NCBI GenBank assembly: GCA_031270875.1
Contig: JAISXC010000099.1
Span: 1 to 5,060 of the forward strand
Reading direction: 5' to 3'
Length of the DNA stretch: 5,060 nucleotides
Source: Desulfovibrio sp.
Lineage (GTDB): Bacteria > Desulfobacterota > Desulfovibrionia > Desulfovibrionales > Desulfovibrionaceae
Made by a program: the position numbers and the translations under genes. The notes below the pieces were generated by a model, which saw only the letters and a list, made by a program, of their open reading frames with translations, had not been told where the DNA came from and searched no databases. The first letter of the stretch is position 1. Each line of letters opens with the position of its first letter. Of the stretch, positions 1 through 5,060 are shown piece by piece.

Positions 1-86
1 CGGCTCAAGAGGTGCATCATTCCGAGCGCGATGGCGCTTTTTCCGTTACGCTGGGATGTGGCTGTGATATAGAGACCGTTGTACAT
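1..86 (-). CDS. pta: Phosphate acetyltransferase, N-terminal fragment (leaves the window)
   Basis: Pta converts acetyl-CoA and phosphate to acetyl-phosphate and CoA in the cytoplasm; acetate kinase then makes ATP and acetate. Only 28 codons plus two bases are inside the window. The ATG is at 86-84, preceded by a clear GGGAGGA. The peptide begins MYNGLYITATSQRNGKSAIA and continues with Leu-Gly-Met-Met-His-Leu-Leu-Ser. A short beta strand, a nucleotide-binding loop ending in Asn-Gly-Lys-Ser (residues 14-17) and a following helix are the usual start of the BioD-like P-loop domain of long (about 700-residue) Pta proteins. The gene starts 78 bp after the por stop on the same strand, so it probably uses the product of Por directly. 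The main alternative is another BioD-like ATPase such as dethiobiotin synthetase; the position after por favours Pta. The rest of the gene is not visible. Confidence 0.8.
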   Translation of the reverse strand, partial: MYNGLYITATSQRNGKSAIALGMMHLLS

Positions 87-90
87 GCTG

Positions 91-97
91 TCCTCCC
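91..97 (-). promoter_or_regulatory. Ribosome binding site of pta
   Basis: The minus strand reads GGGAGGA followed by CAGC and then ATG at 86. The good Shine-Dalgarno match with a short 4-base spacer fixes the start of the truncated pta gene, which is otherwise easy to miss because it is cut by the window edge. Confidence 0.75.
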
Positions 98-123
98 GTT
101 CCGAGCGGTTATGGCGGAGTAGC

Positions 124-159
124 GTATCGCGCGCCCGCCCAGAGGCCGGCGCGCGATAC
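124..159 (-). terminator. Strong hairpin between por and pta (possible attenuator or terminator)
   Basis: A perfect 12-bp inverted repeat, GTATCGCGCGCC at 124-135 against GGCGCGCGATAC at 148-159, encloses 12 bases. Those can form a further 3 bp after one mismatch, closed by a 4-base loop. It begins 5 bases past the por stop codon. No T run follows on either strand, so it is not a canonical intrinsic terminator. It could reduce read-through into pta, protect the 3' end of the por message after processing, or both. The structure is certain from the bases; the role is inferred. Confidence 0.65.
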
Positions 160-164
160 TCAGG

Positions 165-3737
<3,573 letters not shown>

Positions 3738-3739
3738 TT

Positions 3740-3768
3740 ATTTTATCCTGATTGGAACCTCGTTTCGG
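3740..3768 (-). promoter_or_regulatory. Weak candidate sigma70 promoter of por
   Basis: On the minus strand, TAAAAT (3745-3740, 5 of 6 matches to TATAAT) lies 17 bp downstream of CCGAAA (3768-3763, only 3 of 6 matches to TTGACA). Transcription would start near 3733, giving a leader of about 26 bases. The -35 is poor, so an activator may be needed, or the true promoter may lie elsewhere in 3708-3906. I looked for a sigma54 element (GG, 10 bases, GC) in this interval and found none. Confidence 0.3.
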
Positions 3769-3774
3769 ATTTTT

Positions 3775-3822
3775 CCGGCGCGCATGGCCGGTTGAACTTT
3801 TGTCCGCGAACGGATGGTCCGT
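3775..3822. promoter_or_regulatory. Two short dyads upstream of por (possible operator region)
   Basis: CCGGC at 3775-3779 pairs with GCCGG at 3787-3791 across 7 bases. ACGGA at 3810-3814 pairs with TCCGT at 3818-3822 across 3 bases. Both lie upstream of the candidate por -10. They are symmetrical sequences of the size bound by dimeric regulators, but neither matches an operator I recognise (not the Rex or FNR/HcpR-type TTGTGA...TCACAA), and short GC-rich dyads occur by chance. Confidence 0.2.
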
Positions 3823-3887
3823 CGGTGCTCAACCAGACATGTCCCTGGAAAATCAGCCTATCTGAATCGCGTCTGAACGTCTATTAC

Positions 3888-3919
3888 AAAAAACATCCGG
3901 AGAAGGTCACCTGCAGGTG
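3888..3919 (-). terminator. Possible weak terminator of folE2
   Basis: The perfect 12-base palindrome CACCTGCAGGTG (3908-3919) overlaps the folE2 stop codon, and a run of six T follows on the minus strand at 3893-3888. As RNA the palindrome gives at most a 4-bp stem with a 4-base loop, and 14 bases separate it from the T run. It is therefore a poor intrinsic terminator, and some read-through into por is possible. Confidence 0.25.
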
Positions 3920-4680
3920 CGCTCAATGCTCGCGAAGGCGTTATGGCTGTGGATAGATTCCATGCTTTCCGCTTCCACGCGAAACCAGGCGACCTGTTTG
4001 TGCGCCGAAAGGAGTTGGGCCGCATTGCGCACAACGTCCTCCACAAATCGGGGGTTGGCGAAGGCGTGTTCGGTGACAAATTTTTCGTCTTCGCGCTTGA
4101 GCAGCGTATACACGGCTGATGAGGCAGATTGTTCAGCGATCTCGATAAATTCCTCAAGCCAGGAAAAACCCGTCATGCGTATGCTCATGCGCACAACGGC
4201 GCGCTGGCTGTGGGCGCCTACGCGGCTTATGGCCCTGGAACAAGGGCAGACGGTCATGACGGGCACATCCACTTCCAGCAGGAAGGTCTGGCCGTTTTCA
4301 TCCAGTTCTCCCGTAAGGCGGCATTCATAGGGAACAAGGCTGCTGCTGCCCGATGCGGGGGCGGACTTCCGGACAAAATAGGGAAAATGGAAGCGCGCGT
4401 AAGCCCGTTGCGCGCCCAGACGTTTTTTGATGGTTTGCAGAAGGCGGCGCAGGGATTGATAGCTTATTTCATCGTTCCACGCGTCAAGCGCTTCCACAAA
4501 GCGGCTCATGTGCGTACCCTTGAAAGCGGAGGGCAAATCCACGCCCGCATCCACCTGGGCCACTGTCTGCTGCCTGCCTTCCCGACGGTCACGGACCAGA
4601 AGCGGCAGTTTGAGCTTGCGTATGCCGACCCTGTCAATGTTCAGGGCAATGGCGGGGCTGTGGTTCTGCACGTCTTCCAT
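3907..4680 (-). CDS. folE2: GTP cyclohydrolase type IB (FolE2 family)
   Basis: Cytoplasmic enzyme that converts GTP to 7,8-dihydroneopterin triphosphate and formate, the first step of tetrahydrofolate synthesis and also the entry to queuosine precursor synthesis. FolE2 enzymes replace the zinc-dependent FolE and work with other metals. The 257 residues are normal for the family. Visible signatures are MEDVQ at the N-terminus, [11 protein letters not shown] (55-65), the active-site VCPCSRAIS with Cys145 and Cys147 (144-152), AHSQR with His157 (156-160), FVEDVVR with Glu214 (212-218) and ESIHSHNAF with His244/His246 (241-249). The ATG at 4680 is the only sensible start: the frame upstream has no ATG, GTG or TTG before a stop at 4762-4764. 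Only a weak GGA lies upstream as a Shine-Dalgarno. The gene has its own good promoter and lies 199 bp upstream of por. It has no evident functional link to por. In some bacteria folE2 is a Zur-controlled backup; I see no recognisable Zur box here. Confidence 0.94.
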   Translation of the reverse strand: MEDVQNHSPAIALNIDRVGIRKLKLPLLVRDRREGRQQTVAQVDAGVDLPSAFKGTHMSRFVEALDAWNDEISYQSLRRLLQTIKKRLGAQRAYARFHFPYFVRKSAPASGSSSLVPYECRLTGELDENGQTFLLEVDVPVMTVCPCSRAISRVGAHSQRAVVRMSIRMTGFSWLEEFIEIAEQSASSAVYTLLKREDEKFVTEHAFANPRFVEDVVRNAAQLLSAHKQVAWFRVEAESMESIHSHNAFASIERTCR

Positions 4681-4719
4681 GTGTTCAGGTCCGTCTGTGC
4701 GGCGCGAATGATGTTGCCC

Positions 4720-4748
4720 ATTATAGCCCGGACGTTTGCCGCTGTACA
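4720..4748 (-). promoter_or_regulatory. Sigma70-type promoter of folE2
   Basis: On the minus strand a perfect TATAAT (4725-4720) lies exactly 17 bp downstream of TGTACA (4748-4743, 4 of 6 matches to TTGACA). Transcription would start near 4713, giving a leader of about 33 bases before the folE2 ATG. It is the best promoter match in the window and suggests housekeeping expression independent of the upstream gene. Confidence 0.65.
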
Positions 4749-4756
4749 GAAAAACC

Positions 4757-4879
4757 TTAATTCACGGGGCGCGCGATTGTATCTTTGACCGTCACCGTCC
4801 GGCCGGGAGGCAGGAGAAAATCCGAAATCTCAAGGGAGTGTCCGGACGCACTTCCCGGTTTCTCACTTGCCGTCGGCAT
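4757..4879 (-). CDS. Possible small ORF of 40 codons, unknown function
   Basis: An open frame runs from ATG at 4879-4877 to TAA at 4759-4757, overlapping the last 17 bases of the upstream gene in another frame. The peptide starts [13 protein letters not shown] and its second half contains [16 protein letters not shown], then ends IARPVN. The first part is low-complexity and the second resembles a small beta-rich stretch; there is no signal peptide or membrane segment. GGAGGG touches the ATG directly, which is too close for a normal Shine-Dalgarno, though translational coupling to the upstream stop is possible. The frame ends 9 bp before the folE2 -35 element. I do not recognise it. It could be a real small protein, a remnant, or chance in a GC-rich gap. 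Confidence 0.22.
   Translation of the reverse strand: MPTASEKPGSASGHSLEISDFLLPPGRTVTVKDTIARPVN
4834..4856 (-). terminator. Possible weak terminator of the upstream partial gene
   Basis: GGGAGTG (4834-4840) can pair with CACTTCCC (4849-4856) as a 7-bp stem with one bulged base and an 8-base loop, starting 6 bases after the upstream stop codon. Only scattered T residues follow on the minus strand (ATTTCGGATTTTC), so it is a weak candidate. It lies inside the possible small ORF, so the two readings compete. Confidence 0.25.
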
Positions 4880-5060
4880 CCCTCCGCTTGAGCAGGGCGT
4901 TTACGGCATCCGCCGCCTTTCTGAACTCCGCCGCCAGGATAAGATCCGCCAGTTCGGATACGACGGCGCGCGCTTTTTCTTCGGTCAGCGGCAGGGCTTG
5001 CAGCCGCGCCAGCGCGTCGCGCGTCGCGCCGATATCCAGCGATTCCAGGGCGTCCCGCAA
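4863..5060 (-). CDS. C-terminal end of an unidentified protein, perhaps a hybrid sensor kinase tail
   Basis: The frame is open to the window edge and ends at TGA (4865-4863), giving 65 residues. The first visible codon is TTG and is most likely an internal Leu, not a start. The segment is helical and rich in Ala, Leu, Arg and Asp, with about two amphipathic helices; LADLILAAEFRKAADAV at residues 37-53 is followed by [13 protein letters not shown] tail with hydrophobic residues and A-E/D-F-x-x-A-A near the end is common after the receiver domain or within Hpt-like ends of hybrid histidine kinases in these bacteria, but no catalytic His or Asp motif is visible. The identification is only a resemblance. 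The stop is 182 bp from folE2, which has its own promoter, so a shared operon is not implied. Confidence 0.6.
   Translation of the reverse strand: MRDALESLDIGATRDALARLQALPLTEEKARAVVSELADLILAAEFRKAADAVNALLKRRDADGK

Noticed and set aside
3908..3919. Perfect palindrome CACCTGCAGGTG as an operator
   Set aside because: It overlaps the folE2 stop codon and is at the far end of the intergenic region from por; a single 12-base palindrome is not enough to claim a regulator site.
4129..4788. A 219-codon plus-strand frame opposite folE2
   Set aside because: It is antisense to a well-supported folE2 with all active-site motifs and runs through the folE2 promoter; it has no recognisable domain.

Overview
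The window looks like a piece of a sulfate-reducing Desulfovibrionaceae chromosome (Desulfovibrio or a close relative). The main reason is the 1180-residue single-chain pyruvate:ferredoxin oxidoreductase, which follows the Desulfovibrio africanus enzyme closely from its N-terminus to just before that enzyme's C-terminal extension. The assignment is from memory of family sequences, not from a search. All genes I can support lie on the minus strand, so transcription runs from high to low coordinates.

Layout in the direction of transcription: (1) 5060-4863, the last 65 codons of a gene that enters from outside the window, perhaps the tail of a hybrid sensor kinase. (2) 4879-4757, a possible 40-codon small ORF overlapping that gene's end. 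(3) 4748-4720, a good sigma70-type promoter (TGTACA, 17 bp, TATAAT). (4) 4680-3907, folE2, GTP cyclohydrolase of the zinc-independent IB type. (5) 3906-3708, a 199-bp intergenic region with a T run, several small dyads, a weak -10 candidate and a small hairpin beside a strong ribosome binding site. (6) 3707-165, por, pyruvate:ferredoxin oxidoreductase. (7) 159-124, a strong GC-rich hairpin without a U tract. (8) 86-1, the first 28 codons of pta (phosphate acetyltransferase), which leaves the window.

por and pta form a metabolic unit. Por oxidises pyruvate to acetyl-CoA, CO2 and reduced ferredoxin, and Pta converts acetyl-CoA to acetyl-phosphate, from which acetate kinase would make ATP. This is the energy-conserving end of incomplete lactate/pyruvate oxidation in Desulfovibrio. 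folE2 (pterin/folate synthesis) and the upstream partial gene look like unrelated neighbours with separate transcription.

I found no mobile element, CRISPR array, RNA gene or clearly novel system. The points most worth a second look are the absence of the C-terminal oxygen-protection extension in Por, the strong hairpin between por and pta, the direct por-pta adjacency, and the small ORF upstream of folE2.
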